Assembly (NCBI RefSeq): GCF_900198835.1 | Contig: NZ_LT900021.1 | Span: 1,612,001-1,676,000, forward strand | Source of the DNA: Thermococcus henrietii | Lineage (GTDB): Archaea; Methanobacteriota_B; Thermococci; Thermococcales; Thermococcaceae | Direction: 5' to 3' | DNA: 64,000 bases | Shown here: positions 16,510-25,660 of the stretch, piece after piece | Numbering within the stretch: the stretch's first letter is position 1 | Layout: the number at the start of each line of letters is the position of its first letter | Position numbers and translations under genes: made by a program | The notes under the pieces: generated by a model | Databases searched by the model: none | Told to the model about the DNA's origin: nothing | What the model saw: only the letters and a program-made list of their open reading frames with translations

Positions 16510-16878
16510 CTAATCGAGGCACTCCTCTATTGCCTCAACTATGCACTCAACGTCCCTCTCGAACTCGAGAACCGAACAGCGGTTCCCGTCTATCGGCGGG
16601 CAGTTCTCGGCTATTCTCCTCAGCTTGACGTGGACGATGCCCTTCCTGCCGTCCTTCTCGAGCGTGTACTTCCGGTAGAGAACGTCGCAGTCCTCGCCCT
16701 CAAGCTCCTCGACGCTCGCGTTGAAGTTTGCCTTTATGACCCTGTCAACGCCGTTCACTATCTCCATCGCTATGTCGTAGCTCCTGTCCCCGATGACCAT
16801 CGGAGGGCAGATGTGCTCCATGTTGTGTTTATCGAACTTGTGGAAGCTCTCCGGAATGATAACGACGTCGTACTTCAT
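16510..16878 (-). CDS. Hypothetical protein, cysteine-containing
   Basis: A 122-residue soluble protein beginning MKYDVVIIPESFHKFDKHNM at the ATG at 16878, which follows GGTGGTGT. It has six Cys residues spread along its length (HICPP, GEDCD, ENCPP, NRCS, VECI, EECLD). The spacing does not form an obvious zinc motif. It ends in an acidic helix. No family is recognised. Its stop is two bases from the end of the C/D box sRNA on the other strand. Confidence 0.6.
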   Translation of the reverse strand: MKYDVVIIPESFHKFDKHNMEHICPPMVIGDRSYDIAMEIVNGVDRVIKANFNASVEELEGEDCDVLYRKYTLEKDGRKGIVHVKLRRIAENCPPIDGNRCSVLEFERDVECIVEAIEECLD

Positions 16879-16926
16879 GGACACCACCAAAAAGAATTGG
16901 AAGGGGCATTAAAAAAGCTTTGGACT

Positions 16927-18735
16927 TCAGGTGCTGGCCCAGATTGGTATGCCAGCCTGGATGAGCCTCTTGAGTTCCTTGCCAATCGGCGTGCTCTTGC
17001 TGACCTTGACAAGGCCTTTCTTGCTCGGCGTCGCGGTGAAGACGTACTGCTCACCACCGTAGAACTTGAGCGGTTTCTTCGCGTAGTCGGGCGAGACGCG
17101 AAGGACAATCGTTTTCTTCTTTTCCTCGACCTCGACGGGTATCTTCTCCTTGGGCTTTTCAGCCTCGCGCTCGGCGAAGCTCTTGACGTCTATGCTTATG
17201 CCTATCCTCTTCTCCAGCTCTGTGATGCGCTTGCCCTTCTTGCCTATGATTGCCGGAATGTCGAACTCGTCGGCGTAAATCACGGCCTTGTGCGGGCTGA
17301 CTACCTCGACCTCGGTGTAAACATCGGGCAGGAACTTCTTAATTTCCTGCTTGAGCCTCTTCTCGGCGAGTCTCAGTGCAGGGGCCTTCTCCTCCTTCTT
17401 AACCGGGACGACGCTTATCTCCTCGCCGTAGGTGTAGATTTCGTACTCAAGTTCACCCGTCTCGAAGTCCCTAACCTCTATGACCGGCCTCGCGAGGTCC
17501 TCCTCCTTCATCCCACTCGGGACCTTGACGAGGTACTCGAGCGTCAGAACCTTCGCAACTCTGCCCGCCTTGATGAAGAGAACCGTATCGACTATCTGCG
17601 GTATCATTCCGAGCTCGACCCTTCCAATGAAGCGCTGAATGGCGTCTATCGGCTTCGTCGCGTGAACCACTCCAACCATTCCGACGCCAGCCAGACGGAG
17701 GTCGGAGTAAATCTTGAAGTCGCTCGTCTTCCTCATCTCGTCGAATATCGTGTAGTCCGGCCTCACGAGAAGCAGTATGTCGCCGGTGAGCTCCATCTTA
17801 CCGTTTAGAGCGGTGTACTGCGTTATCTCCTCGCTCACCTGCAGGTCCCTCGGCTTCTCCATCGTCTTCACTATCTTGCCCATGCTCGCGTACCACTCAG
17901 CTAAAGCCTGGGCGAAGGTCGTCTTTCCTTCACCGGGCGCACCGGCGATGAGTATTCCCTCGGCCTTGTCCTTGAGCCTCTCCAACAGCCTCTCGCTCAG
18001 CTCGTAGTCCTCTATGCTGAGTTTTTTAACCGGCCTGACGGCGGTAATCTCAATCCTGTCGGCGAAGGGCGGCTTGGCTATGACGATACGGTAGTTCCTG
18101 AGCTGGACGACGGTAGCTCCCGGCTCGTCGAGCTCTATGAAGCTGTCTGGTTCCCTCTTCGCCCTCTCGACTATGTCGTCGGCTATCTCCTCCAGCTCCT
18201 CGTCGCTCAGCGGTTCGTCGCGGATTGGAACGAGCCTCCACTCGCCGGGCTTCCCCTTCTTGGCGAGGGGCTTAACCCCTGCCTTGAGGTGGACGCTCAT
18301 CGTCGTCTCGTCGAAGAAGTCCTCGAGGCGGTGGCGAACCTCCTTCTTGGCGGTTAAATAAATCACGTCGATGCCCTTGGCTATCGCAATGTCCCTCTGC
18401 ACCTGGTCGCCGGTTATCAGGGTGGCGTTGAGCTGTTTTGCCGTCTCACGGACCATGTGGTCTATCTCGCCGGCCTTGGCTCGTCTAATCTGCCAGAGCT
18501 CCGGCCTCTCGCCGTAGAACTCGAGGAGTATCTCTCCCCTGTCGGCCATGTCGCGGAGCTTTTTGAGCTCCTCAAGGCCCGTATGGCCTATCGCCTTTCC
18601 CTCGTTGGCCTGGTGTTCTATCTCGGCTATGACCGCTTCAGGAACAACGACCTTGACCTTCTCGTCGAGGGTTGAGAGGAACTGCGTTAGTCTTCCATCA
18701 ACTATCACGCTCGTGTCTGGAACGAACACTCTCAT
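16927..18735 (-). CDS. PINA: PIN-domain, hexameric ATPase and KH-domain protein
   Basis: A 602-residue three-part protein. An N-terminal PIN domain (VFVPDTSVIVDGRL...ITGDQVQRDIA, about 1-140) is followed by a PilT/VirB11-type ATPase with GAPGEGKTT near 264 and DYTIFDEMR, then a C-terminal KH domain (IPAIIGKKGKRI near 493). The Sulfolobus homologue forms hexamers that drive Holliday junction migration with Hjm and Hjc, so a role in recombination or fork repair is likely. The ATG at 18735 follows GGTGAGAG. It is divergent from the MinD-like gene. Confidence 0.85.
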   Translation of the reverse strand: MRVFVPDTSVIVDGRLTQFLSTLDEKVKVVVPEAVIAEIEHQANEGKAIGHTGLEELKKLRDMADRGEILLEFYGERPELWQIRRAKAGEIDHMVRETAKQLNATLITGDQVQRDIAIAKGIDVIYLTAKKEVRHRLEDFFDETTMSVHLKAGVKPLAKKGKPGEWRLVPIRDEPLSDEELEEIADDIVERAKREPDSFIELDEPGATVVQLRNYRIVIAKPPFADRIEITAVRPVKKLSIEDYELSERLLERLKDKAEGILIAGAPGEGKTTFAQALAEWYASMGKIVKTMEKPRDLQVSEEITQYTALNGKMELTGDILLLVRPDYTIFDEMRKTSDFKIYSDLRLAGVGMVGVVHATKPIDAIQRFIGRVELGMIPQIVDTVLFIKAGRVAKVLTLEYLVKVPSGMKEEDLARPVIEVRDFETGELEYEIYTYGEEISVVPVKKEEKAPALRLAEKRLKQEIKKFLPDVYTEVEVVSPHKAVIYADEFDIPAIIGKKGKRITELEKRIGISIDVKSFAEREAEKPKEKIPVEVEEKKKTIVLRVSPDYAKKPLKFYGGEQYVFTATPSKKGLVKVSKSTPIGKELKRLIQAGIPIWAST

Positions 18736-18801
18736 CTCTCTCACCGCTCTTCGCTGAGGCTAAAGGTTCATAAAGGTTTAGGCTAACCTTAAAGGGGTGG
18801 G

Positions 18802-19542
18802 ATGATGGGCCGATTAATCTCGATTGCGAGCGGGAAGGGTGGAACCGGGAAAACGACCACCACCGCGAACCTTTCGATAGCACTCGGCAAGATGGGCTAC
18901 AAGGTTCTGGCGATTGACGCCGACCTGACGATGGCAAACCTGAGTCTCGTCATGGGAATAGACGACGCTGAGACGACGATTCATGACGTTCTGGCTGGAA
19001 CGGCCCAGATTAATGATGCAATCTACGCGACGAGCTACGATAACGTTTACCTCGTTCCTGCTGCCGTTGACTGGGAACACGTCATAAGGGCCGACCCAAG
19101 GCGATTGCCTGGCACGATAAAGCCCCTCAAGCCCCACTACGACTTCATCATCATTGATTGCCCCGCGGGGCTCCAGATGGACGCGATGAACGCGATGATG
19201 AGCGGGGAGGAGGTAATCCTCGTCACGAACCCGGAAATCTCGTGCATAACCGACACCATGAAGGTTGGAATCGTCCTCAAAAAGGCTGGTCTGGCCGTTC
19301 TCGGCTTCGTCCTGAACCGCTACGGCAGGAGCGACAACGACATCCCTCCAGACGTTGCAGAGGAGGTCATGGAGGTCCCACTTTTGGTCGTCGTTCCGGA
19401 GGACCCGAAGGTCAGGGAGGCGACGCTTGAGGGAGTCCCCGTCGTCGAGTACGCCCCCGACTCCGACGGCGCGAAGGCCTTCTACGAGCTGGCCGAGACG
19501 GTCGTGAGGATAGCTGGCTTCAAGGCGAGGGTGATGGGATGA
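18802..19542 (+). CDS. minD: MinD/ParA-family ATPase
   Basis: A 246-residue deviant Walker A ATPase: ASGKGGTGKTTTTANLS near the N-terminus with the signature Lys, IDADLTMANLSLVMG, and IIIDCPAGLQMDAMNAM as Walker B and switch. Bacterial MinD positions the division septum; archaeal members position chemotaxis arrays or other cell-surface complexes, so the precise role here is open. The C-terminus lacks a clear amphipathic membrane helix. The ATG at 18802 or 18805 both follow GGGGTGG. It overlaps the GPN GTPase gene by 4 bases, so the two are translationally coupled. Confidence 0.85.
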   Translation: MMGRLISIASGKGGTGKTTTTANLSIALGKMGYKVLAIDADLTMANLSLVMGIDDAETTIHDVLAGTAQINDAIYATSYDNVYLVPAAVDWEHVIRADPRRLPGTIKPLKPHYDFIIIDCPAGLQMDAMNAMMSGEEVILVTNPEISCITDTMKVGIVLKKAGLAVLGFVLNRYGRSDNDIPPDVAEEVMEVPLLVVVPEDPKVREATLEGVPVVEYAPDSDGAKAFYELAETVVRIAGFKARVMG

Positions 19543-20279
19543 TTCTGGCCTTCATTGGCACCGCGGGGAGCGGGAAGACAACCCTAACGGCCGAGTTCGG
19601 AAAGTATCTTGAGGAGAACGGCTACTCGGTCTCGTACGTCAACCTCGACACGGGCGTTAGAAAGCTCCCCTACCGGCCGGACGTCGATGTGCGCGACGAT
19701 GTGACCGCGTGGGAGCTCATGGAAGAAGGTTTGGGCCCGAACGGGGCGATAGTCAGGAGCTACGACCTCCTCGTTCCGAAGGTCAATGACTACGCCGAAA
19801 GAATCAGGGAGCTCGACGGGAGAAGCGACTATGTCCTAATAGACACCCCCGGCCAGATGGAGACGTTCCTCTTCCACGAGTTCGGGGTAAAGCTCATGGA
19901 GGCCTTCCCCGACGCCCTCGGCGTCTACCTCTTCTCGCCGGAGATACTGAGGAAGCCGACCGACTTCTGCTTCGCGCTCTTCTTCGGCCTCATGATAGAC
20001 CTAAGGCTCGGCGTAACGACCGTTCCGGCGCTGAGCAAGATTGACACGGCCAACGCCGACGAGCTGAGGAAGTACCTCGACGATATTGAATACCTTACGG
20101 CGAGGCTCAAGCTCGAACCCTCAACCCAGGGGCTTTTAGCGTACAAGCTCTGCTCAACACTTCCGGAGCTGGCGCCGCCAACGAGAGTTCTCTACATCTC
20201 GGCCAAAACGAGGGAAGGCTTTGACGAACTTGAGACGGTGGCTTATGAGCATTACTGCACCTGTGGAGACCTGACGTGA
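19539..20279 (+). CDS. GPN-loop GTPase
   Basis: A 246-residue GTPase of the GPN (XAB1/Npa3) family, represented structurally by a Pyrococcus abyssi homologue. Visible motifs: P-loop GTAGSGKTT at the N-terminus, the defining GPN tripeptide in EGLGPNGAIV, IDTPGQME, and SKIDTAN as the base-recognition loop. Eukaryotic members help assemble RNA polymerase II; the archaeal role is not established. It starts inside the last codons of the MinD-like gene and seems cotranscribed with it. Confidence 0.92.
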   Translation: MILAFIGTAGSGKTTLTAEFGKYLEENGYSVSYVNLDTGVRKLPYRPDVDVRDDVTAWELMEEGLGPNGAIVRSYDLLVPKVNDYAERIRELDGRSDYVLIDTPGQMETFLFHEFGVKLMEAFPDALGVYLFSPEILRKPTDFCFALFFGLMIDLRLGVTTVPALSKIDTANADELRKYLDDIEYLTARLKLEPSTQGLLAYKLCSTLPELAPPTRVLYISAKTREGFDELETVAYEHYCTCGDLT

Positions 20280-20375
20280 ACGGGCGTTCAAGGAACGCTC
20301 TTTTCCCTGCAAACTCTCCCAAGTGGAAAGGGCGAAGGCTTTTCTCCTCCATCTCGAAGGAAGATGGGTGAGAGC

Positions 20376-21815
20376 ATGTGCCTTATCGCCGGTGGAATCG
20401 GTGAGGTCAGGGAGAGGCTCATAAGGATGGCCTTAGCCGGAAAGCACCGCGGGCCAGACAGCTTCGGCGTCTGGACGGACGGGGGAGTGCTCAAGTCGAG
20501 CGACTTCTCAAGGCTGGACGAGGTTCCAGACGGAAAAATAGGCCTCCTCCAGTGTAGGCTGGCCATGACCGGTTCAAAAACCTTCACACAGCCCTTCGTT
20601 AACGAGTTAGCTCTCGTTCACAACGGCGAAATCTACAATCACTTCCAGATTCGGGCGTTCCTTGAGGGGAAGGGCGTTTCCTTTGAGAGCGACGTTGACA
20701 CGGAAGTAATACTTCGCCTAATCGAGTTTTTGAAGGAAAGGGGTTTGAGCTTCCCCCACGCGGTTAAGGAGGCAATGCGCTGGCTTGAGGGCGACTACGC
20801 GGTGGCCTTCTCAGATGGGGAGAGGATTTACCTGTTCAGGGACCCAATGGGGATACGACCCCTTTACTTCTCACCCAACGGCTTCTTCGCCAGCGAGAAG
20901 AAGGTTCTCTGGGCGGTTGGGGAGAAAGCAATTCCGGTCGAGCCCGGCGAGCTCGTCGTTCTGGGAGACGGAGTCCGGCGCGCGAGGCTGTTCTCACTGG
21001 AGTGCCTGAAGGGAAAGCCCCTCCCCGGGGAGAGCGTTCTAAGAGGACTCGAAAACGTCCTTGACTACGCGGTAAAGCTTAGAAGCGCCCAAAGGACGGG
21101 AATCCTCTTCTCCGGCGGGCTTGACAGCACGCTCATTGCTTATCTCGCGTCGAGGCACTCAGACGTCGTCCTCTACACCGCCGGAACAGAGGACAGTCCG
21201 GACTTGGAGTGGGCGAGGAAGGTTTCCGACCACTTCGGCTGGGAGCTGAGGGAGAGGGTTTTCGACTTGGACGACGTGGAAGAGGCCATCAAAAATGTCA
21301 TCTTCGCCATCGAGGAGCCGAACCCGATGAACCTTGCCATAGGGGTTCCCCTCTACTTCGCCACCGGGCTCGCTAAAATGGACGGTGTAAAGGTTCTCCT
21401 GAGCGGACAGGGGGCGGACGAGCTCTTCGGGGGCTACGCGAAGTACATCGAGAGGCCGGAGCTCATGTGGGAGGACCTGCTCAACATAGCCGAGCGGAAC
21501 CTCGCGCGCGACGACAAGATAGCGATGCTCAACGAGGTCGAAGGACGCTTCCCGTTCCTCTCGCTCCCGGTCGTTGGCATAGCCCTGAGAACCCCGGGCG
21601 AGCTCAAGATATCCGGAGGGGAGAGAAAGGTAGTCCTCAGGAGGCTCGCTTTAAGGCTCGGAGTCCCGGAGTGGATAGCAAACCGGGAGAAGAAGGCCGC
21701 TCAATACGGTAGCAGGGCGCAGAAGCTCCTTGAAAAGCTCGCGAAGAGGGAAGGCCTCTCGCTGAGAGAATTTGCCGAAAGGCTCTTCCGCGAGACATTT
21801 CCAAACGCTTTTTAA
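20376..21815 (+). CDS. asnB: Asparagine synthase, glutamine-hydrolysing
   Basis: A 479-residue two-domain enzyme making asparagine from aspartate, ATP and glutamine. Starting at the ATG at 20376 puts Cys at residue 2 (MCLIAGG), required because that Cys is the N-terminal nucleophile of the glutaminase domain; GGTGAGAGC lies just upstream. Glutaminase signatures are HRGPDSFG and LVHNGEIYN. The synthetase domain has the PP-loop SGGLDST near 246-252. It is shorter than E. coli AsnB (about 550), as common for archaeal members. Another aminated product cannot be excluded. Confidence 0.85.
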   Translation: MCLIAGGIGEVRERLIRMALAGKHRGPDSFGVWTDGGVLKSSDFSRLDEVPDGKIGLLQCRLAMTGSKTFTQPFVNELALVHNGEIYNHFQIRAFLEGKGVSFESDVDTEVILRLIEFLKERGLSFPHAVKEAMRWLEGDYAVAFSDGERIYLFRDPMGIRPLYFSPNGFFASEKKVLWAVGEKAIPVEPGELVVLGDGVRRARLFSLECLKGKPLPGESVLRGLENVLDYAVKLRSAQRTGILFSGGLDSTLIAYLASRHSDVVLYTAGTEDSPDLEWARKVSDHFGWELRERVFDLDDVEEAIKNVIFAIEEPNPMNLAIGVPLYFATGLAKMDGVKVLLSGQGADELFGGYAKYIERPELMWEDLLNIAERNLARDDKIAMLNEVEGRFPFLSLPVVGIALRTPGELKISGGERKVVLRRLALRLGVPEWIANREKKAAQYGSRAQKLLEKLAKREGLSLREFAERLFRETFPNAF

Positions 21816-21837
21816 CCCCCTTTTCCAATCCAGGCAC

Positions 21838-22866
21838 ATGAGAGTCCTCATGGTCGGCCACTATCCACCGCACGGCGGGGGCGTCGCGAGGCACCTTGAC
21901 AATCTCGTTCGAGAGCTGAGAAAGAGGCACGAGGTCCACGTTCTCACCTACGGCCCGGTCGAGCCGAGGGACTTCGAGAAGGACCTGGTTCATCAGGTCA
22001 GGGTTCCACCGGTTTACGGGCTGAGGGGGACGAGCTTCGCGTTTTTAGGTGCGAGGAAGATAGTTCAACTCCACCGGCGCTTCGGGTTCGATATAATCCA
22101 CGCCCACTTCGTTGGAACGACCAGCTTCGCCGGAGTTCTGGCGAAAGAACGGCTTAACCTTCCGCTCGTCGTTACCGCCCACGGAAGCGATTTAGAGCAC
22201 ACTGCAAAGCTGACGCTTGGAAGGTTTTACGTCAGGAGAAGCCTTGAGAGAGCTGATGCTGTCATAACAGTCAGCCACTACCTCGCCAAGCTCGCCCAGA
22301 GGCGGGGGGCCGGAAACGTCAGGGTAATCCCCAACGGTGTCGAAGAGATGGAGGAAATCCCGGCGGAGAGGAGGTACATCACCTTCATCGGGGCGCTCAG
22401 GGAGTACAAGTCGCCCGAAACCTTCATCGAGCTCGCGAGGCACTTTCCGGGGGAAGAGTTTCTCGTCGTTGGCGACGGCCCGCTGAGAAAGAAGCTTAAA
22501 GAGAAAGCTCCGGGCAACGTCCGTTTCCTCGGCTATAGGAGGGACGTGAACAGAATTCTATTGGAGAGCAGGCTACTCGTCCTCCCCTCGAAGAGAGAAG
22601 GCTTCGGCCTCGTGATTTTGGAGGCAAACTCCCTTGGAGTTCCGGCCGTTGGAAGGCGCGTCAGTGCTATTCCAGAGCTGATACGCGAGGGAAAGAACGG
22701 GCTGACCTTTGAAAGCTTTGACGGGCTCGTTGAGGCCGTAAGAACGCTCCTCGAGCCGAAGGTGAACCGGAAGGCCGGGACAATCGGAAGGCGCGTCGCC
22801 CGGTTTTACTCATGGGAGAAGGTCGCGAGGGAGGTTGAAGCCCTTTACGAGTCCCTCACGGGATAG
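21838..22866 (+). CDS. GT4-family glycosyltransferase
   Basis: A 342-residue GT-B glycosyltransferase. The N-terminal Rossmann start RVLMVGHYPPHGGGVARHL is typical of GT4 enzymes, as are VTAHGSD, VIPNGVE and the C-terminal SKREGFGLVILEANSLGVPAVG, with the E-x7-E motif that contacts the sugar nucleotide. The donor and acceptor are unknown; N-glycan, lipid or compatible-solute glycosylation are all possible. The ATG at 21838 lies about 25 bases after a TATA-like CTTTTTAACC inside the end of asnB, implying a short or absent leader. Confidence 0.85.
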   Translation: MRVLMVGHYPPHGGGVARHLDNLVRELRKRHEVHVLTYGPVEPRDFEKDLVHQVRVPPVYGLRGTSFAFLGARKIVQLHRRFGFDIIHAHFVGTTSFAGVLAKERLNLPLVVTAHGSDLEHTAKLTLGRFYVRRSLERADAVITVSHYLAKLAQRRGAGNVRVIPNGVEEMEEIPAERRYITFIGALREYKSPETFIELARHFPGEEFLVVGDGPLRKKLKEKAPGNVRFLGYRRDVNRILLESRLLVLPSKREGFGLVILEANSLGVPAVGRRVSAIPELIREGKNGLTFESFDGLVEAVRTLLEPKVNRKAGTIGRRVARFYSWEKVAREVEALYESLTG

Positions 22867-22906
22867 GTTTTTAACGGCTTTTTTAGGGATTTCCACGGGT
22901 GAGAGC

Positions 22907-23926
22907 ATGACGATTGTGATAAACACGCGAGACGGCCTCGACGAGAGGAAGATTAAAGTCGCCGGGAGGCTCATCATAGAGGGAAAGCTCGTTGCCTTTC
23001 CGACTGAGACAGTTTACGGCCTTGGAGCCGACGCGCTGAACGAAAACGCCGTGAGAAGGATTTTCGAGGCCAAGGGAAGACCGGCCGACAACCCGCTCAT
23101 AGTCCACATCGCAGATTTCAACGACCTTAAGAAGCTCGCGAGGGAGATTCCAGAGGAGGCCAAGCTCCTGGCGGAGAAGTTTTGGCCGGGGCCCCTAACC
23201 CTCGTCCTGCCGAAGAGGGAAGAGGTTCCGCTCGTTACAACTGGAGGACTCGACACCGTTGCCGTAAGAATGCCGGCCCACCCGATAGCGCTCGCACTGA
23301 TAAGGGCCAGCACGCCTATCGCGGCGCCTTCCGCCAACATAAGCGGGAAGCCGAGTCCAACCCTGGCAGAGCACGTGGTCGATGACTTCTACGGCAGGAT
23401 AGAGGCGATAATCGACGGCGGACCAACATGGGTAGGTGTCGAGTCGACGGTGATAGACATCAGCTCCGAGAGGCCGACGCTCCTTCGGCCCGGTGGGTTG
23501 CCCCTTGAGGAGATTGAGAAGGTCATCGGCCCGGTCGAGATTCACCCGGCGGTTAAGGGGAAGGCCGTTGACCTCGCGAGGGCGCCGGGAATGAAGTACA
23601 GGCACTACTCGCCGAACGCCCCGGTTGTGGTGGTCGAGGGGCCGAGGGAGAAGGTTAGAGAAAAGATTGAGGAACTCGTTGCGGAGTACCGCTCTAAGGG
23701 CTACCGCGTGGGAGTAATGGCCACCGAGGAGTTCGAGGCCGACGAGTTCTTCCACCTTGGAAAAACTGTCGAGGACGTTGCCAGAAACCTGTTTAGGGCT
23801 CTTAGGGAGCTCGACAGACGCGGTGTTGATGTAATAATCGCGGAGGGAGTCGAGGAGCGGGGCCTAGGTCTAGCAGTCATGAACAGGCTGAGGAAGGCTT
23901 CGGGTTACCGAATAATCCGCGCTTAG
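22907..23926 (+). CDS. sua5: Threonylcarbamoyl-AMP synthase (Sua5)
   Basis: Makes threonylcarbamoyl-AMP from threonine, bicarbonate and ATP, the first step of t6A37 modification of ANN-decoding tRNAs. The YrdC domain (about 1-205) shows AFPTETVYGLGAD, EAKGRPADNPLIVHI, FWPGPLTLVL and APSANISGKPSPT. A linker with APGMKYRHYSPNAP leads to the C-terminal Sua5 domain. The full 339 residues identify Sua5 rather than the short TsaC. The ATG at 22907 follows GGTGAGAGC; an upstream in-frame stretch overlaps the glycosyltransferase gene and is not part of the family. Confidence 0.93.
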   Translation: MTIVINTRDGLDERKIKVAGRLIIEGKLVAFPTETVYGLGADALNENAVRRIFEAKGRPADNPLIVHIADFNDLKKLAREIPEEAKLLAEKFWPGPLTLVLPKREEVPLVTTGGLDTVAVRMPAHPIALALIRASTPIAAPSANISGKPSPTLAEHVVDDFYGRIEAIIDGGPTWVGVESTVIDISSERPTLLRPGGLPLEEIEKVIGPVEIHPAVKGKAVDLARAPGMKYRHYSPNAPVVVVEGPREKVREKIEELVAEYRSKGYRVGVMATEEFEADEFFHLGKTVEDVARNLFRALRELDRRGVDVIIAEGVEERGLGLAVMNRLRKASGYRIIRA

Positions 23927-23987
23927 GCAACGCTTAAATATTGCTTTCAAGTAAATCAACCCGATTCGAGTGGGTGGGGTGAGGACT

Positions 23988-25169
23988 TTGATTTCGCCGG
24001 GTATTGACTCTTCGCCTGAGGAACTTGAGGAGCTCGGGTTCAAATACATAGACAATGGTAAAGCCAAGGATGGGCTCAAACTAATCCTTCGAGCAGCCAA
24101 GGGGTACGAGGCGAGAGGGGATAAGGAAAACGCCGCGAGACTGTACCGTTATCTGGGCTACTTCCTCGCCAAGAGGGCCGGAATCGAGAAGGCTAGGCCC
24201 TCCCTCCTTAAGAGCGCTTACCTCTACATAGACCTTATCGAGGAGGAGATTTCAAAGCCAGAGGTTGATATTGACCGTCTCGACGACTATTGCTTCAGCG
24301 TCCTTGAAGCGTTTGCAACCCTCAACGACACCCGCTTGCTTGGCAAGTACTCCCTTGAGTTCGCCAACATATACGAGGACCTCGGAAACTCCTACGAGGA
24401 GGTGAGCGATGTAGCCCTCGCAATAAGGGCCTACGAGTCGGCGTTCCGCTACTACAGACTGGCAGGCTCTGAGGAAGAGGCGAGAAAGATTGCGGAGAAA
24501 CTTATAAGCCTCTACGGCCAGATTGCTGAGACAAAACTCGGTGAAGGCGACGCTGAGGCGGCGGCAGACGCCTTTTACGAGCTGGCTCGCTACACGAAGG
24601 TCATATTCGGCTACGACGCCCACTTCAAGGAGATGATGGACACCGCCGCGAAGAACTACGAGAGGGCCAGCAAGCTGGCCTACTCCGAGGGGGACCTGAA
24701 CGGGACCACTAGCTACCTCGTTAAGGCTCAGTACGCTTATCTGCTCGCGGGCAACAGCGGAAGGGCGAAGCTTATAGGGATTAACACCATCAGGATGCTC
24801 AACCAGGTCGTCAGCTCCCACCGCGCGTCTGGAAACGATAAGATGGCATCACAGAAGCTTATGGAGGCCACAGAGGCTCTGATAGGCGTCGGAAAGGTTG
24901 AGGAGGCAATGAATGCCTACAAGAGCGCCCTTGAGCTCGTCGGCGGACTCCAGCACAGAACCCGTGTAAGGCTCGCCGTTGCGAAGGTATACGCGTCCCA
25001 GAAAGGCTCGGTTGAGGTCCTCGACGAAATTGACGTAGTTGAGTTTCACCTGAAGAAGAACAACCTTCCAAAGGCATTCGAGGTCGCGGACAAGATACTC
25101 GAAAAGAGAGACGAGCTAACCGAGGTAAGAAGGAAGATACTGGAGGCGGAGGGACTCACTGAGTTCTGA
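23988..25169 (+). CDS. TPR-like alpha-helical repeat protein
   Basis: About 393 residues, almost entirely helical, with repeated helix pairs such as DGLKLILRAAKGYEARGD, ALAIRAYESAFRYYRLAGS and EEAMNAYKSALELVGG. These follow the TPR pattern and resemble SNAP-type repeats; such proteins are scaffolds for protein-protein contacts. No enzyme domain or membrane segment is seen. The start is uncertain: GGGGTGAGGAC points to the TTG at 23988, while a GTG at 23970 is also in frame. A TATA box (CTTAAATATTG) lies near 23933. Partner unknown. Confidence 0.65.
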   Translation: MISPGIDSSPEELEELGFKYIDNGKAKDGLKLILRAAKGYEARGDKENAARLYRYLGYFLAKRAGIEKARPSLLKSAYLYIDLIEEEISKPEVDIDRLDDYCFSVLEAFATLNDTRLLGKYSLEFANIYEDLGNSYEEVSDVALAIRAYESAFRYYRLAGSEEEARKIAEKLISLYGQIAETKLGEGDAEAAADAFYELARYTKVIFGYDAHFKEMMDTAAKNYERASKLAYSEGDLNGTTSYLVKAQYAYLLAGNSGRAKLIGINTIRMLNQVVSSHRASGNDKMASQKLMEATEALIGVGKVEEAMNAYKSALELVGGLQHRTRVRLAVAKVYASQKGSVEVLDEIDVVEFHLKKNNLPKAFEVADKILEKRDELTEVRRKILEAEGLTEF

Positions 25170-25578
25170 GCTCTGCCCTTGGAATCGGAACGTGGTACGG
25201 AAGACGCATCTCCTTGGCTATGACCGCCAGCATTGGCGTCAGCTCGATGGAGAGGAAGTTGACGACTTCAACGAAGAGGAGGGAATCGACCTTCTTTTCG
25301 TCCTCCCATGTGTTCAGTATCTCATCAATCTTCTCCTTCTGAGGCGGCAGGTACATAAGGGCACCCTCAACAACCGCCTTAGCTATTTGGGGGTTGTATG
25401 AGACCTCGTACGTGAAGAGAACTTCGATTCCGTTTACCTTCCCGGTTGGGGTTCTAATTTCACCGAGGCGAAGCTCCCTGACCCTGGGAGATATCTTGAC
25501 TTCAATCTCCCCTGGGGGAACGTTCTGGGCGTTTTTTTCCATCTCAACTTTTGTAATATTGTATCCCAGCACCGGCAT
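25156..25578 (-). CDS. Conserved-looking hypothetical protein, possible SecB-like fold
   Basis: A 140-residue soluble protein starting at an ATG with GGTGAAAG upstream. It alternates strands and helices: VLGYNITKVEMEKN, ELRLGEI, VLFTYEVSYNP, then MYLPPQKEKIDEIL and a C-terminal LPYHVPIPR. The long strand region followed by two helices and a C-terminal P-rich segment faintly resembles SecB-type chaperones; this is a weak fold-level impression. Its last 14 bases overlap the end of the TPR gene tail to tail. Function unknown. Confidence 0.55.
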   Translation of the reverse strand: MPVLGYNITKVEMEKNAQNVPPGEIEVKISPRVRELRLGEIRTPTGKVNGIEVLFTYEVSYNPQIAKAVVEGALMYLPPQKEKIDEILNTWEDEKKVDSLLFVEVVNFLSIELTPMLAVIAKEMRLPYHVPIPRAELRTQ

Positions 25579-25660
25579 CTTCTTTCACCACCTTGGATTT
25601 AGTCGGGCCGTATAAAACGCTATCGGTAGGCCTTTAAAAGTTCCCGCCGAAGTTCCGCCG

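Noticed and set aside
16630-17808. A 392-codon plus-strand frame
   Set aside because: Exactly antisense to the 16510-16878 gene and PINA, rich in Leu, Val and Asp as expected for the complementary strand of GC-rich coding DNA. No motif.
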